From: Thiodiazotropha sp040507225
GTDB taxonomy: Bacteria > Pseudomonadota > Gammaproteobacteria > Chromatiales > Chromatiaceae
Assembly (NCBI GenBank): GCA_040507225.1
Contig: JBEVVG010000005.1
Span: 62,001 to 126,000 of the forward strand
Length of the DNA stretch: 64,000 nt
Direction: 5' to 3'
Made by a program: the position numbers and the translations under genes. Shown here one piece after another: positions 44,807-54,096 of the stretch. The stretch's first letter is position 1. Every line of letters begins with the position of its first letter. A model generated the notes under the pieces. The model did not search any database, was not told where the DNA came from, and worked only from the letters and a program-made list of their open reading frames with translations.

Positions 44807-46162
44807 ATGTCCGATGTACGCCCTTGGATCAAATCCCTGTGCCTGCTGCCGGGTTTGCTGGTCAGCCTGAGCGTATGCGCGGCCTGCCGGCTGGACGAGG
44901 TCGACTGGCAGGCGAATACGGCTCTCTCACAACTATTGGACAGTTGTGAGCGCGCCCCGGATGCGCAGGAGGGTTGGCTCTACACCTGGGGCCATGAGGA
45001 AAAATTCGCGCTCCTGACCCACGATGGGTATGGCGTGTTTCGTGTCTTCAATGATGCCCAGCAGTTCACCTATGCAGGCATCCAGGCGCGGCGCTTCCTG
45101 TTTGAATACAAAGATTATCCCCGTTTCACACGTTACACAGAGTTGTTACTCAAGTCCCTGGGCACCAACACGGTTGGTGCACTCTACGCCTATTCCCGCA
45201 ATCAGGAGATGCTCGAACGGCTGCAGCGCCTGTGGTCCCGCCAGATCACTCAGGATGGAAAGATTCCCGCGCCGCCTGACGATGGTACCCGCTCCGCCGC
45301 TCGCGCCGGATTGACGGCGCTGGCTTTCAATCAGGTCAATCCCGGATTTCTCGAGGATTTGCCCCACTCGGTCGAATCCCTGATCGATGCCACCCAGGAA
45401 GCACTCAAGAACCTCGAACTCGATCAACACAGACGGCTCTACCTGCAGGGACGGCTGTTGGGATTGAAGCGTGCCCGCCAGGCGGGTGAGGGCGGTCTGC
45501 CATCGAACATCTCGTATGGACCCGCGGTCTATTTTTCCAATGCACCACATACCGCGATCCATCACTACTTCAACGGGGAACACACGGGCATCGCCTGCCG
45601 TTTGACGGAAGCCGACCGAGTGACTGACCTGACGGACCCGCAGGACCGCCAGGCAATGCTCGCGCACGATGTACTGTTGCATGACACGCAAGGTGGCGCG
45701 GTGAAATACCCGGGCGGCTACAACGAACTGCTCAATCCAGTGGCCTACCGGGCGGAGACTCAGGGACGCTTGATCAGGAATGGTAAAGTCTATGCGGATA
45801 GCGGACTGATTCACTACGATCTCCCCGGCGTGTGCCGCCCCATTCGTCTGGATGATTTCCGTGAATGTGATGCGTTGGTTAAATTACTCGAGGTGGGTTA
45901 TTTCAATGGTGGCCGCGAGCCGGGTGCACTTTACCGGATGTTGACGATCGATGAACCGGAGCAACAGTTGCAGCGCTTTCTTGGGGCGATGCACGGTTGC
46001 AGTGTGAAATCCTCTGATGTGCATGCGCGACAGACACACAATCTGCCGGCCATTTCCAACAGCTGTGATGCGTTTAACAATGCATCCTTCAAAAACGGTA
46101 ATTTTTATCGTTCGAACAAGATCTTTCTGGAACAGTTGCAAAAGGATCGATGCCAGGGGTGA
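44807..46162 (+). CDS. Secreted protein of unknown function, coupled to the MACPF-like lipoprotein
   Basis: I do not recognise a family. The 451-residue protein has a signal peptide (LCLLPGLLVSLSVCA, about 11-25); the possible lipobox is not canonical because a Cys stands at -3. The mature chain is mainly helical in the first half (DYPRFTRYTELLLKSLG, SVESLIDATQEALKN). A His-rich stretch, APHTAIHHYFNGEHTG, lies near the middle, and several Cys are likely disulfide-bonded. It starts 2 nt after the lipoprotein stop, so the pair is translationally coupled and should act together outside the inner membrane. Confidence 0.65.
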   Translation: MSDVRPWIKSLCLLPGLLVSLSVCAACRLDEVDWQANTALSQLLDSCERAPDAQEGWLYTWGHEEKFALLTHDGYGVFRVFNDAQQFTYAGIQARRFLFEYKDYPRFTRYTELLLKSLGTNTVGALYAYSRNQEMLERLQRLWSRQITQDGKIPAPPDDGTRSAARAGLTALAFNQVNPGFLEDLPHSVESLIDATQEALKNLELDQHRRLYLQGRLLGLKRARQAGEGGLPSNISYGPAVYFSNAPHTAIHHYFNGEHTGIACRLTEADRVTDLTDPQDRQAMLAHDVLLHDTQGGAVKYPGGYNELLNPVAYRAETQGRLIRNGKVYADSGLIHYDLPGVCRPIRLDDFRECDALVKLLEVGYFNGGREPGALYRMLTIDEPEQQLQRFLGAMHGCSVKSSDVHARQTHNLPAISNSCDAFNNASFKNGNFYRSNKIFLEQLQKDRCQG

Positions 46163-46672
46163 TGTCCGTGCATGCCCGACTCGTCAACCTCTGGTTCTGT
46201 ATCGCCAGCAGATGCGTGATATCCCGGCAGACCCATGTTATTTGACTTGTGCGCAGACGCAGCTGTTGCGGTCACGGAAAAACATCGCGAGATGAGCCTG
46301 TCCAGGATGAATCGACCAATGCGTGCGGTTTCACGGCCGGCATTTCGTTAAGTTTGTGTTAACAGGATTTTCGGTGGTCGACTTAATTTGCCATTGCCGA
46401 CAGGATTGAGCTAAAAAGGCCGGATTGCGCCGGCCCTGGACGGCTGTTGTTGAACACCGGGTATGTCCTGGCGTTGATCTTCTCAGGTCAAGGCGAAGCG
46501 ACGGAAAAGGCTGTGTCTTGGTTGCCGGACAGGTGTGAAAGGCCCTGCTGACGTGTGCTGAATCCTGTTTCGAGGTATTCAGCGAAGCGCACCATTACAG
46601 GCTTGGCCTTGCTCCAGGGCAACTGCTATATTGAGTCAATTGCTGCGATGCAGCATATCACCGGAGACCCAT
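46163..46672. other. Intergenic region upstream of pyruvate carboxylase
   Basis: These 510 bp separate the secreted-protein gene from pyruvate carboxylase, both on the plus strand. No credible gene is present; a 27-codon frame overlapping 46161 is too short and unfeatured. The region contains a terminator-like hairpin on the minus strand (46413-46435, separate entry). GGAG at about 46662-46665 is the ribosome binding site of the next gene. Confidence 0.35.
46413..46435 (-). terminator. Factor-independent terminator on the minus strand without an obvious gene
   Basis: GGCCGG at 46418-46423 and CCGGCC at 46430-46435 form a perfect 6-bp GC stem with a 6-nt loop. Read on the minus strand, the hairpin is followed directly by five T (46413-46417). 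No annotated gene on the minus strand ends here: both flanking genes are on the plus strand. It may end a small RNA or antisense transcript starting inside or upstream of the carboxylase leader. Confidence 0.5.
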
Positions 46673-49600
46673 ATGTCCATCAAGCCTTTCAAGAAGCTGC
46701 TGGTTGCCAACCGCAGTGAGATTGCGATTCGAATCTTCCGCGCCGCGAATGAACTCGGTATACGCACCGTCGCCATCTATGCGGAGGAAGACCGCCTGTC
46801 GATCCATCGCTCCAAGGCGGATGAGGCCTATAAGCTGAATCCGGAAAAGGGACCGGTCGGCGCCTACCTGGACATTCAGGGCATCATCGACATCGCCCTG
46901 GACAAAGGGGTCGACGCGATCCATCCCGGATACGGTTTCCTGTCCGAAAATCCGGAGTTCGCGCAAGCCTGCGCGGACAACGGGATTGCCTTCGTCGGTC
47001 CCCGCGCGGACCTGTTGGCGCAGATGGGGGACAAGACCGCCGCGCGGGAGCTTGCGCAACGGGCCCAGGTGCCCACCCTGCCGGGTACCGAGGAGGCGAT
47101 CGAGGACCGGGAGACCGCGGTGCGCATCGCCGATGAGATCGGATTCCCGTTGATCATCAAGGCGGCCCACGGAGGGGGCGGACGGGGGATGCGTGTGGTG
47201 CGGGAGCCGGCGGATCTCGGCCGGTTGCTCGATGAGGCCCGCAACGAGGCGAAGAACGCTTTCGGTAACGGTGCGGTGTTCCTGGAACGTTTCATCCAGC
47301 GGGCCAAACATATCGAGGTTCAGATCCTAGGCGACCGGCACGGCAATGTGGTGCACCTGCACGAACGCGACTGTTCGGTGCAGCGTCGCCATCAGAAGGT
47401 CATCGAGATTGCGCCCTCCGTGGACCTGCCGGAAGCGACCCGCCTGGCGCTGTGCGAGGCGGCAGTCCGCCTGGCCGGCGAGATCGGCTATGATAACGCA
47501 GGCACCGTGGAGTTCCTGGTGGACGCGGAAAGCGGCGACTGGTTCTTCATCGAAATGAACCCGCGTATTCAGGTGGAACACACGGTCACCGAAGAGATCA
47601 CCAACCTGGACCTGGTGCGTTCGCAGATTCTGGTCGCCTCGGGCCGGGCGCTGCACGATGCGGAGATTGGCATACCGCCCCAGGAGCAGATTCCCCGGGA
47701 GGGCTTCGCGGTACAGTGCCGGATCACCACCGAGGATCCGGAAAACGGGTTCGCGCCGGATATCGGGCGGATTCTCACCTACCGCTCCCCGGCAGGCTGC
47801 GGTATTCGTCTGGACGCGGCGATCGCCACCAACGGAGCGGTGGTCACGCCCTACTACGATTCCCTGCTGGTGAAACTCACGGTGCGTTCACCGAACTGGG
47901 AGAATGCCCTGGAGCGCATGCAGCGGGCGCTGCATGAGTTTCGTATCCGCGGCGTCAAGACCAACATCCCATTCCTTGAGAACGTCATCCAGGACGAGAC
48001 CTTTCGCTCCGGTCAGGCCACCACCCGCCTGATCGACACCACCCCGGCACTCTTCGATTTCAAACCCCGCCGGGATCGCGCCAGCAAGCTGCTCAATTAT
48101 CTCGGCGAGGTGATCGTCAACGGCAACCCCACCGCCAAGGGTTGGAAGCCGGATGCGATCTTCACTCCGGCTCCGGTGCCGGCCTACGATCATCGCTCAC
48201 CCCTGCAGCCCGGCACCCGTGACCGGCTGCTTGAGCTGGGGCCGAAAGGTTTCTCGGACTGGATCCTGTCTCAGGACCAGGCCCTGTTCACCGACACTAC
48301 CCTGCGGGATGCGCACCAGTCCCTGCTCGCCACCCGCATGCGCAGCGACGATATGCTGCGCATCGCGGACGTGATTGCGCACAAGGTGCCGAACCTGTTC
48401 TCTCTGGAGATGTGGGGCGGTGCGACCTTCGATACCGCGATGCGCTTTCTCAACGAGGATCCCTGGGAACGCCTGATCCAGCTGCGCGAACGGATTCCGA
48501 ACATCTGCTTCCAGATGTTGCTGCGCGGCGCCAACGCGGTGGGTTACTCAAACTATCCCGACAACGTGGTGGGCAGTTTCGTACGTCGCGCGGTGGAAAA
48601 CGGCATGGACATCTTCCGCATCTTCGATAGCCTGAACTACGCGGAGAATCTCTACCCGGCGATGGAGGCGGTGCTGGAGGACGGGCGTGCGGTGTGTGAA
48701 GCGGCAATCTGTTACACCGGCAATATCCTCGACCCCAAACGCAACAAGTACGACCTCGCCTACTACATCAGCATGGCCAAGGAGTTGGAAAAGCGGGGCG
48801 CGCATATCCTCGCGATCAAGGACATGGCGGGGCTGTTGCGTCCCTATGCCGCGGATGTGCTGTTTCGCGCCCTGAAGGCCGAGATCGGTATCCCGGTGCA
48901 TTACCATACCCATGACACCTCGGGCATCAACGCCGCCACGGTGCTGCGTGCCGTGGATGCCGGTGTGGACGTGGTCGACGGGGCCATCGCCGGTCTCTCC
49001 GGTTCCACTTCCCAGCCGAATATCAACTCCATGATTGCCGCTCTCGAGCACACCGCCCGGGATCCCGGCGTCAACCGGGAAGCGCTGGATGAGATGTCCC
49101 ACTACTGGGAACATGTGCGTGGTTTCTACAAGCCTTTCGACACCAGCGCCCCCCACGGCACCGCCGAGGTCTACCTGCACGAACTGCCTGGCGGCCAGTT
49201 TACCAACCTCAAGGAGCAGGCCAGTGCGATGGGGCTTGGCGCACGTTGGCCGGAAGTGGCGCGCACCTATGCGGAGGTGAATCAATTGTTCGGTGACATC
49301 GTCAAGGTCACTCCCAGCTCTAAGGTGGTGGGGGACATGGCGATCTTTCTGGTTACCCGCGGCATCAAGGCCCAGGATGTGCTCAACCTCGCGCCCGGCT
49401 CGGTACCCTTCCCCGAATCGGTGATCGATATGCTCGCGGGTGGACTGGGACAACCGAAAGGTGGCTGGCCCAGGGAATTGCAGCGCATCGTGCTGGGTGA
49501 GCGCAAGGCGATCGACGACCGTCCCGGGCTGCATGCGGAACCCGTGGACTTCCAGCCGCTTAAATTCGAATTGGTGGAGAAGCTTGGTCGTGAACCCAGT

Positions 49601-50128
49601 GACGATGAACTGCTCAGCTATCTGATGTATCCCAAGGTGTTCCTCGACTACGACAAGGTGTGCGAACAGTACGGCGATCTTTCGGTGCTGCCCACCCCGG
49701 CGTTTTTCTATGGTCTGAGCTGCGATGAAGAGATCGCGGTGGAGATCGAGCCGGGCAAGACCCTGTTCATTAAGCTGCTGCACCTGGGCGAAGCGGACAA
49801 GCACGGCAAGCGCACGGTGATCTTTGAACTCAACGGCGATGCGCGCAACATCACCATCCAGGACAAGAGCCTGGTGATGGACAGCACCTCGCGGCCGAAG
49901 GCCAGCGCGGATGACCCGCGCCAGGTGGGGGCGCCTATTCCGGGCAAGGTGACCCAGATAGCGGTGAGTGTCGGCGACACCGTGAACAAGGGCGATCCCC
50001 TGTTCACCCTGGAGGCGATGAAGATGTTCACCACGGTCAACGCCTCCATGGCGGGGGTGGTCATGAGCATCGAGATCGAACCCGACACCACCGTCGAGGC
50101 CAAGGATCTGCTGTTGCGCTTTCGCTGA
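46673..50128 (+). CDS. pyc: Pyruvate carboxylase, single-chain
   Basis: The protein is 1151 residues from the ATG at 46673 (GGAG 7 nt upstream); an in-frame TTG at 46631 is less likely. It has biotin carboxylase (about 1-450; ATP-grasp loop KAAHGGGGRGMRVV, then ERDCSVQRRHQKVIE), carboxyltransferase (about 530-810; DTTLRDAHQSLLATRMR, with the metal-binding HTHD) and a C-terminal biotinyl domain with LEAMKMF. All domains of the tetrameric enzyme are on one chain. It converts pyruvate, bicarbonate and ATP to oxaloacetate and refills the TCA cycle. It is monocistronic and ends at a strong hairpin shared with minE. Confidence 0.96.
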   Translation: MSIKPFKKLLVANRSEIAIRIFRAANELGIRTVAIYAEEDRLSIHRSKADEAYKLNPEKGPVGAYLDIQGIIDIALDKGVDAIHPGYGFLSENPEFAQACADNGIAFVGPRADLLAQMGDKTAARELAQRAQVPTLPGTEEAIEDRETAVRIADEIGFPLIIKAAHGGGGRGMRVVREPADLGRLLDEARNEAKNAFGNGAVFLERFIQRAKHIEVQILGDRHGNVVHLHERDCSVQRRHQKVIEIAPSVDLPEATRLALCEAAVRLAGEIGYDNAGTVEFLVDAESGDWFFIEMNPRIQVEHTVTEEITNLDLVRSQILVASGRALHDAEIGIPPQEQIPREGFAVQCRITTEDPENGFAPDIGRILTYRSPAGCGIRLDAAIATNGAVVTPYYDSLLVKLTVRSPNWENALERMQRALHEFRIRGVKTNIPFLENVIQDETFRSGQATTRLIDTTPALFDFKPRRDRASKLLNYLGEVIVNGNPTAKGWKPDAIFTPAPVPAYDHRSPLQPGTRDRLLELGPKGFSDWILSQDQALFTDTTLRDAHQSLLATRMRSDDMLRIADVIAHKVPNLFSLEMWGGATFDTAMRFLNEDPWERLIQLRERIPNICFQMLLRGANAVGYSNYPDNVVGSFVRRAVENGMDIFRIFDSLNYAENLYPAMEAVLEDGRAVCEAAICYTGNILDPKRNKYDLAYYISMAKELEKRGAHILAIKDMAGLLRPYAADVLFRALKAEIGIPVHYHTHDTSGINAATVLRAVDAGVDVVDGAIAGLSGSTSQPNINSMIAALEHTARDPGVNREALDEMSHYWEHVRGFYKPFDTSAPHGTAEVYLHELPGGQFTNLKEQASAMGLGARWPEVARTYAEVNQLFGDIVKVTPSSKVVGDMAIFLVTRGIKAQDVLNLAPGSVPFPESVIDMLAGGLGQPKGGWPRELQRIVLGERKAIDDRPGLHAEPVDFQPLKFELVEKLGREPSDDELLSYLMYPKVFLDYDKVCEQYGDLSVLPTPAFFYGLSCDEEIAVEIEPGKTLFIKLLHLGEADKHGKRTVIFELNGDARNITIQDKSLVMDSTSRPKASADDPRQVGAPIPGKVTQIAVSVGDTVNKGDPLFTLEAMKMFTTVNASMAGVVMSIEIEPDTTVEAKDLLLRFR

Positions 50129-50146
50129 TTTCAGAACCCTTTCCCC

Positions 50147-50185
50147 GCCTGGCCCGGATAGCGTCCTGCGTTATCCGGGCCAGGC
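50147..50185. terminator. Bidirectional terminator between pyc and minE
   Basis: A perfect 14-bp inverted repeat (GCCTGGCCCGGATA at 50147-50160 and its complement at 50172-50185) with an 11-nt loop lies between the converging pyc and minE genes. A weak T-run follows on the plus strand (TTTT at about 50197). It most likely ends both transcripts. Confidence 0.75.
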
Positions 50186-50216
50186 TATGAGCCTGTTTTA
50201 ATCAGGCGAGTCGTGA

Positions 50217-50489
50217 TCAGCCCGGGTTGCTGCGGCTTTCCGGCAGGACGATGTTCAACTCGAGTATCTCGCGGTCGTCGTCATGTTCCACATTGACGTT
50301 GATGGCGCCGGCATCGACGCGCACATACTTACGCAGCACCTTGAGGATATCCCGTTGCAACTGAGGCAGGTAGGAGGGGGCATCCCGGCCAACCCGGTCA
50401 TGCGCCACCAGGATCTGTAAGCGTTCCCGGGCCAGCGAGGCGGAGCTGGAGGGCTTTTTCTGTTTGAAGTAATCCAGCAGTCCCATCAT
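50217..50489 (-). CDS. minE: Cell division topological specificity factor MinE
   Basis: The protein is 90 residues from the ATG at 50489; ATG at 50486 and TTG at 50495 are also possible. It starts MMGLLDYFKQKK, the membrane-binding helix, followed by the MinD-interacting stretch ARERLQILVAHDR and the beta-rich dimer domain (LKVLRKYV, INVNVE). MinE drives MinD off the membrane so that MinCD oscillate and the septum forms at midcell. The start is 2 nt after the minD stop, and the order minC-minD-minE on one strand is the standard one. Confidence 0.96.
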   Translation of the reverse strand: MMGLLDYFKQKKPSSSASLARERLQILVAHDRVGRDAPSYLPQLQRDILKVLRKYVRVDAGAINVNVEHDDDREILELNIVLPESRSNPG

Positions 50490-50491
50490 GC

Positions 50492-51301
50492 TCAACCCCC
50501 GAACAGGCGACCGAAGAGTCCCTTCTTATGCACATCCAGAAAGCGGTGCGGGATCGGTTCACCCAGGTAGCGCGCCACCACGTCGCTGTAGGCCTGGCCG
50601 GCACTGCTCCGGGTGTCCATGATCACCGGTATGCCGGAGTTGGAGGCGTTGAGCACCGCCTGGGATTCCGGGATCACCCCGATCAGGTCGAGGGACAGGA
50701 TATCCTGCACATCCTCGACGCTGAGCATCTCACCCCGCTTGACCCGCTCCGGGGCGTAACGGGTCAGCAGCAGGAACTCACGGATCGGTTCGAGACCCTG
50801 CTCAGCGCGCCGGGACTTGCTCGAGAGGATACCGATCATGCGATCGGAGTCGCGCACCGAGGAGACCTCCGGGTTAGTCACCACGAAGGCATCATCGGCA
50901 TAGTACATGGCCATGGTGGCGCCCACCTCGATGCCGGCGGGCGAGTCGCATACGATGTACTCGAACTCCTCGGACAATGCGTCCAGAACCGCTCCCACGC
51001 CCGCTTTGCTCAGCGCCTCTTTATCCCGGGTTTGGGAAGCCGGCAAAATGAACAGGTTGTCATTGCGCTTGTCTTTGATCAGCGCCTGGTTGAGTTTCGC
51101 CTCACCCTGTATGACGTTGACGAAATCGTATACGACGCGCCGTTCGCAGCCCATGATCAGATCCAGGTTGCGTAATCCCACATCGAAATCGATGACCACG
51201 CTGCGCAAACCTCTCTCCGCAAGTCCCATGGCCAGGGCTGCGGCTGTGGTGGTCTTGCCTACACCGCCCTTTCCGGACGTGACGACGATGATTCTGGCCA
51301 A
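50492..51301 (-). CDS. minD: Septum site-determining ATPase MinD
   Basis: The 269-residue protein begins MARIIVVTSGKGGVGKTTTA, containing the deviant Walker A motif with both lysines. The switch region VVIDFDVGLRNLD and the MinD signature LIMGCERRVVYDFVNV follow. The C terminus, KKGLFGRLFGG, is the amphipathic membrane-targeting helix. MinD binds the membrane as an ATP dimer, recruits MinC and is released by MinE. It begins 65 bp after minC and ends 2 nt before minE. Confidence 0.97.
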   Translation of the reverse strand: MARIIVVTSGKGGVGKTTTAAALAMGLAERGLRSVVIDFDVGLRNLDLIMGCERRVVYDFVNVIQGEAKLNQALIKDKRNDNLFILPASQTRDKEALSKAGVGAVLDALSEEFEYIVCDSPAGIEVGATMAMYYADDAFVVTNPEVSSVRDSDRMIGILSSKSRRAEQGLEPIREFLLLTRYAPERVKRGEMLSVEDVQDILSLDLIGVIPESQAVLNASNSGIPVIMDTRSSAGQAYSDVVARYLGEPIPHRFLDVHKKGLFGRLFGG

Positions 51302-51366
51302 TTCAATGCTCCTCAGAATGCTGGTTTACCCAAAACAGGCTCGATGGTTCCCGGGTCGCCCCATGA

Positions 51367-52080
51367 CTAGAGTTTTTTGAAGATCAGGGCCTCTCCCTGC
51401 AGTGAAACCGAGACCAGCCGGCCGGTGTATCCTGGTTGCAGGTCTTCGTTCACTTTGTAGCGTCCTGCGATAGACACCAGCTCCGCATTCAGGTCCTTGC
51501 AGAAGATGCAGGCACTCGGGTCCCCAACAACCCCGGCGAGTACCCGCCCGCGGATCGGGGCGTAGGCATGCACATGTCCGTCAGCCACCACCTCCGCACC
51601 ACTGCTGACCGGTGCAAGGAGTACCAGGTCACCCCCTTTGGCATACACCCGCTGGCCGGAACGTACCGGAGATTCGATCACCCGGGTGAGCGCTGCCGAG
51701 CGGGACGCGGGCCGCCGCGCGGTGGATCCCTTGTCAGTGCGGGAGCGGGGGAACACGGCCAGTTCCATCAGGCGCGCCTGTTCACGCTGCGCATGCGATC
51801 CCCCGCGTACACCGATCGGCACCAGGCCGTAACCCCGGATTGCCCCCACCGCGATGGCCAGACCGCTGTCCTGGTCGTGGTCGTTTGCCCGGGTCAGGTC
51901 CAGGACCACCGGGGTATTGCGGAAAAAATGCGGCGCCTTGGCTACCCGTTCCTGCAGCAACCCGTCGATGGCGTCCGGGTCGAGTCCGGACAGGCACAGG
52001 GTCGGCAGGGTAAAGGTGCCTGCTTTCAATTCGGCGCCTGACGGCCTGGCGGTGTTGTTGTGTAAACCGGTAATCGTCAT
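51367..52080 (-). CDS. minC: Septum site-determining inhibitor MinC
   Basis: The 237-residue protein has an N-terminal FtsZ-binding domain (about 10-100, with FRNTPVVLDLTRAN) and a C-terminal beta-helix domain (about 130-235; RSGQRVYAKGGDLVLLAPVSSGAEVVADG split by turns, then GRVLAGVVGD). MinC inhibits FtsZ polymerisation at the poles when recruited by MinD. The first gene of minCDE, its promoter should lie in the 384 bp upstream. The family call is secure. Confidence 0.95.
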   Translation of the reverse strand: MTITGLHNNTARPSGAELKAGTFTLPTLCLSGLDPDAIDGLLQERVAKAPHFFRNTPVVLDLTRANDHDQDSGLAIAVGAIRGYGLVPIGVRGGSHAQREQARLMELAVFPRSRTDKGSTARRPASRSAALTRVIESPVRSGQRVYAKGGDLVLLAPVSSGAEVVADGHVHAYAPIRGRVLAGVVGDPSACIFCKDLNAELVSIAGRYKVNEDLQPGYTGRLVSVSLQGEALIFKKL

Positions 52081-52464
52081 GCAGATGGGTGAAGTCAGGA
52101 AATTAATTCCCGGGAAGCTTAATCCTCTGCTGAGACCCGGGTCCAGGGGGGAAAGCCCGGAAGGGTGATTCAGGTCGAATATCCGTCATCGGATCTCGCA
52201 AATTTCGAACGGATTTACCAGAATGGCGAGTCGGTTGTTTACCTTATGCGTCAATGACCGGGTTGCCCGGTGACCCTTGAGGGCAATCAAGACTATCTGG
52301 CGAGAAAACGCATTGTTTGAATTGATGCGCTGCAATATACTGAAAAGCGTTGTTTTTTCAGAACCTCACAAAGAGTTTTGCAAAGGTGTCCGATGCGTCC
52401 GGTGGTGTTGTCGATCTGTGTGTACCGATGTTGTTCCTGTTGAGTCGGGACAGGTACTGAACGG
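52081..52464. other. Divergent promoter region between minC and tadA
   Basis: These 384 bp should contain the promoters of minCDE (minus) and tadA (plus). A 10-bp palindrome GACCCGGGTC lies at 52134-52143 and a 7-bp stem CTGAAAA/TTTTCAG at 52340-52346 and 52355-52361. Neither resembles a known element. I see no small gene. Confidence 0.35.
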
Positions 52465-52971
52465 GTGCCGGAGTCGCCCCCAGAAACATTTCAGACCTCT
52501 GACGAGGCCTTCATGAAGCAGGCGCTGCGGCTGGCGGAAAAGGCGCAGAGCGAGGGGGAGGTTCCGGTCGGCGCCGTGGTGGTGCTCGACGGTCGGGTGA
52601 TCGGAGAGGGTTGGAACCGGCCAATCGGACTGCAGGATCCCACTGCCCACGCCGAAATCGTGGCGTTGCGGGACGCAGGTATGCACGCGCAGAACTATCG
52701 TCTCCCAGGAACCACCCTGTATGTCACGCTGGAACCCTGCGTCATGTGCGCCGGGGCGATTGTGCATGCCCGAGTTGAGCGGGTGGTGTTCGCGGCGGCA
52801 GACCCCAAGGCGGGCGCCGCCGGCAGTGTGTTCGATCTGTTGCCCACCGATGCCCGGTTTCACCACCAGGTTCGGGTCGAGGGCGGTCTCATGGAAGAGG
52901 AGGGTGCCATGCTGCTGCGGAACTTTTTCCGCCGCAAAAGGGCGGAACATAAAAACAAGACTAAAGCTTAA
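52465..52971 (+). CDS. tadA: tRNA-specific adenosine deaminase TadA
   Basis: The 168-residue protein has the cytidine/adenosine deaminase zinc motifs: HAE (within PTAHAEIVALRD) with the catalytic Glu, and PCVMC (within LEPCVMCAGAIVHARV). The N-terminal helix MKQALRLAEKA and the loop GEVPVGAVVV are characteristic of TadA, which converts the wobble adenosine of tRNA-Arg(ACG) to inosine. The start is GTG at 52465; an ATG at 52513 is in frame but would cut the usual N terminus. The pldA gene follows after 18 nt. Confidence 0.93.
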   Translation: MPESPPETFQTSDEAFMKQALRLAEKAQSEGEVPVGAVVVLDGRVIGEGWNRPIGLQDPTAHAEIVALRDAGMHAQNYRLPGTTLYVTLEPCVMCAGAIVHARVERVVFAAADPKAGAAGSVFDLLPTDARFHHQVRVEGGLMEEEGAMLLRNFFRRKRAEHKNKTKA

Positions 52972-52989
52972 AACACGGTTTAAACCAGT

Positions 52990-54024
52990 ATGATCAAACC
53001 CATGCTAGTCATGGTGGTGACATTTGGCACCATCCTTTCAGGGTTCGGGAGCGCAGCGGCGGAATCCCTCTCTCCCTACCAGTCCTGTCTGTTGGAATAT
53101 CTCGAATCGGCAGAGGCGGAAGTGCCGGTTGGTGTAGTGAAAGAACAATGTCTCGAGGCGGTGGCCCCGGTTGCCGGAACGCCGGGGTCTGCTGAGACCT
53201 CCGGGGCGTTGGCGGAGCCGGTTCCGCCCGAAGAGTCGCTGGTGGACAACCGTATCGATGCGGAGCGGGCCACCCGTTCGAACCCGTTCGTGCTTTCACC
53301 GCACAAGCAGAACTATGTCCTGCTGGCTTCATACAACGATAAGCCCAACTACGGTATCTATAACCTTCCGGAATCGGACTATGACCGGGTGGAGATCAAG
53401 TTTCAGTTGAGTTTCAAACTTCCGGTGGTCGAGGGCCTGTTCGGCAGCCACGCCGACCTGTATGCCGCTTATACCAACCTCTCGTTCTGGCAGGCCTATA
53501 ACCGGGACATCTCTTCACCGTTTCGCGAGACGGTGCATGAACCGGAGCTTTTCCTGGTGGTCCCGGACCTTCTGCCCGAAGATTGGCAGTGGCTGGGGTG
53601 GCGCAATGAACTCATGCAATTCGGACTGGTCCATCAATCCAATGGCCAGGGAGGTTACCTGTCCCGCAGCTGGAATCGTCTGTACGCCAATTTCCTGTTC
53701 GAAAAGGACAACTACATCGTCGGCTTCAAACCCTGGTATCGGATCCCGGAAGACAACGATGACAACCCGGATATCGATGATTACCTGGGGCGCTACGAAC
53801 TGTATGGATTTTACAAACACCGTGACCAGACCTTCAGCCTGATGCTGCGCAATCTGTTCGATGGTGAAAACCGGGATACCGCACAACTGGATTGGAGCTT
53901 TCCCCTGTATCGCCGCTGGCGCGGTTACATGCAGTACTTCTACGGCTATGGCGAAAGCCTGATCGATTACAACGCCAGGAGTCACCGGATCGGCTTCGGC
54001 CTGCAGTTGACCGATTGGCTGTAA
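52990..54024 (+). CDS. pldA: Outer-membrane phospholipase A1 (OMPLA-type)
   Basis: The 344-residue protein has a signal peptide (about 1-24), an acidic linker (to about 95) and a 12-strand barrel. The catalytic triad is visible with exact family spacing: His215 and Ser217 in GLVHQSNGQGG, and Asn229 in SRSWNRLY. OMPLA hydrolyses phospholipids that reach the outer leaflet when the outer membrane is disturbed, and needs calcium and dimerisation. The linker before the barrel is longer than in the E. coli enzyme and includes two Cys. It follows tadA after 18 nt on the same strand. Confidence 0.93.
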   Translation: MIKPMLVMVVTFGTILSGFGSAAAESLSPYQSCLLEYLESAEAEVPVGVVKEQCLEAVAPVAGTPGSAETSGALAEPVPPEESLVDNRIDAERATRSNPFVLSPHKQNYVLLASYNDKPNYGIYNLPESDYDRVEIKFQLSFKLPVVEGLFGSHADLYAAYTNLSFWQAYNRDISSPFRETVHEPELFLVVPDLLPEDWQWLGWRNELMQFGLVHQSNGQGGYLSRSWNRLYANFLFEKDNYIVGFKPWYRIPEDNDDNPDIDDYLGRYELYGFYKHRDQTFSLMLRNLFDGENRDTAQLDWSFPLYRRWRGYMQYFYGYGESLIDYNARSHRIGFGLQLTDWL

Positions 54025-54096
54025 GCCTGGTAATCGAACGGCCGCTGGCCGGGTTCATCGTAGATACGGCTTGATTCGTTGGCCAACGGTCGCCTG

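Noticed and set aside
46161..46244. 27-codon frame after the secreted-protein gene
   Set aside because: Too short, without hydrophobic or other features, and overlapping the preceding stop.
48548..49804. 418-codon minus-strand frame opposite pyruvate carboxylase
   Set aside because: Fully contained in a well-defined enzyme gene; its His/Gly/Val-rich composition reflects the other strand's codon use.
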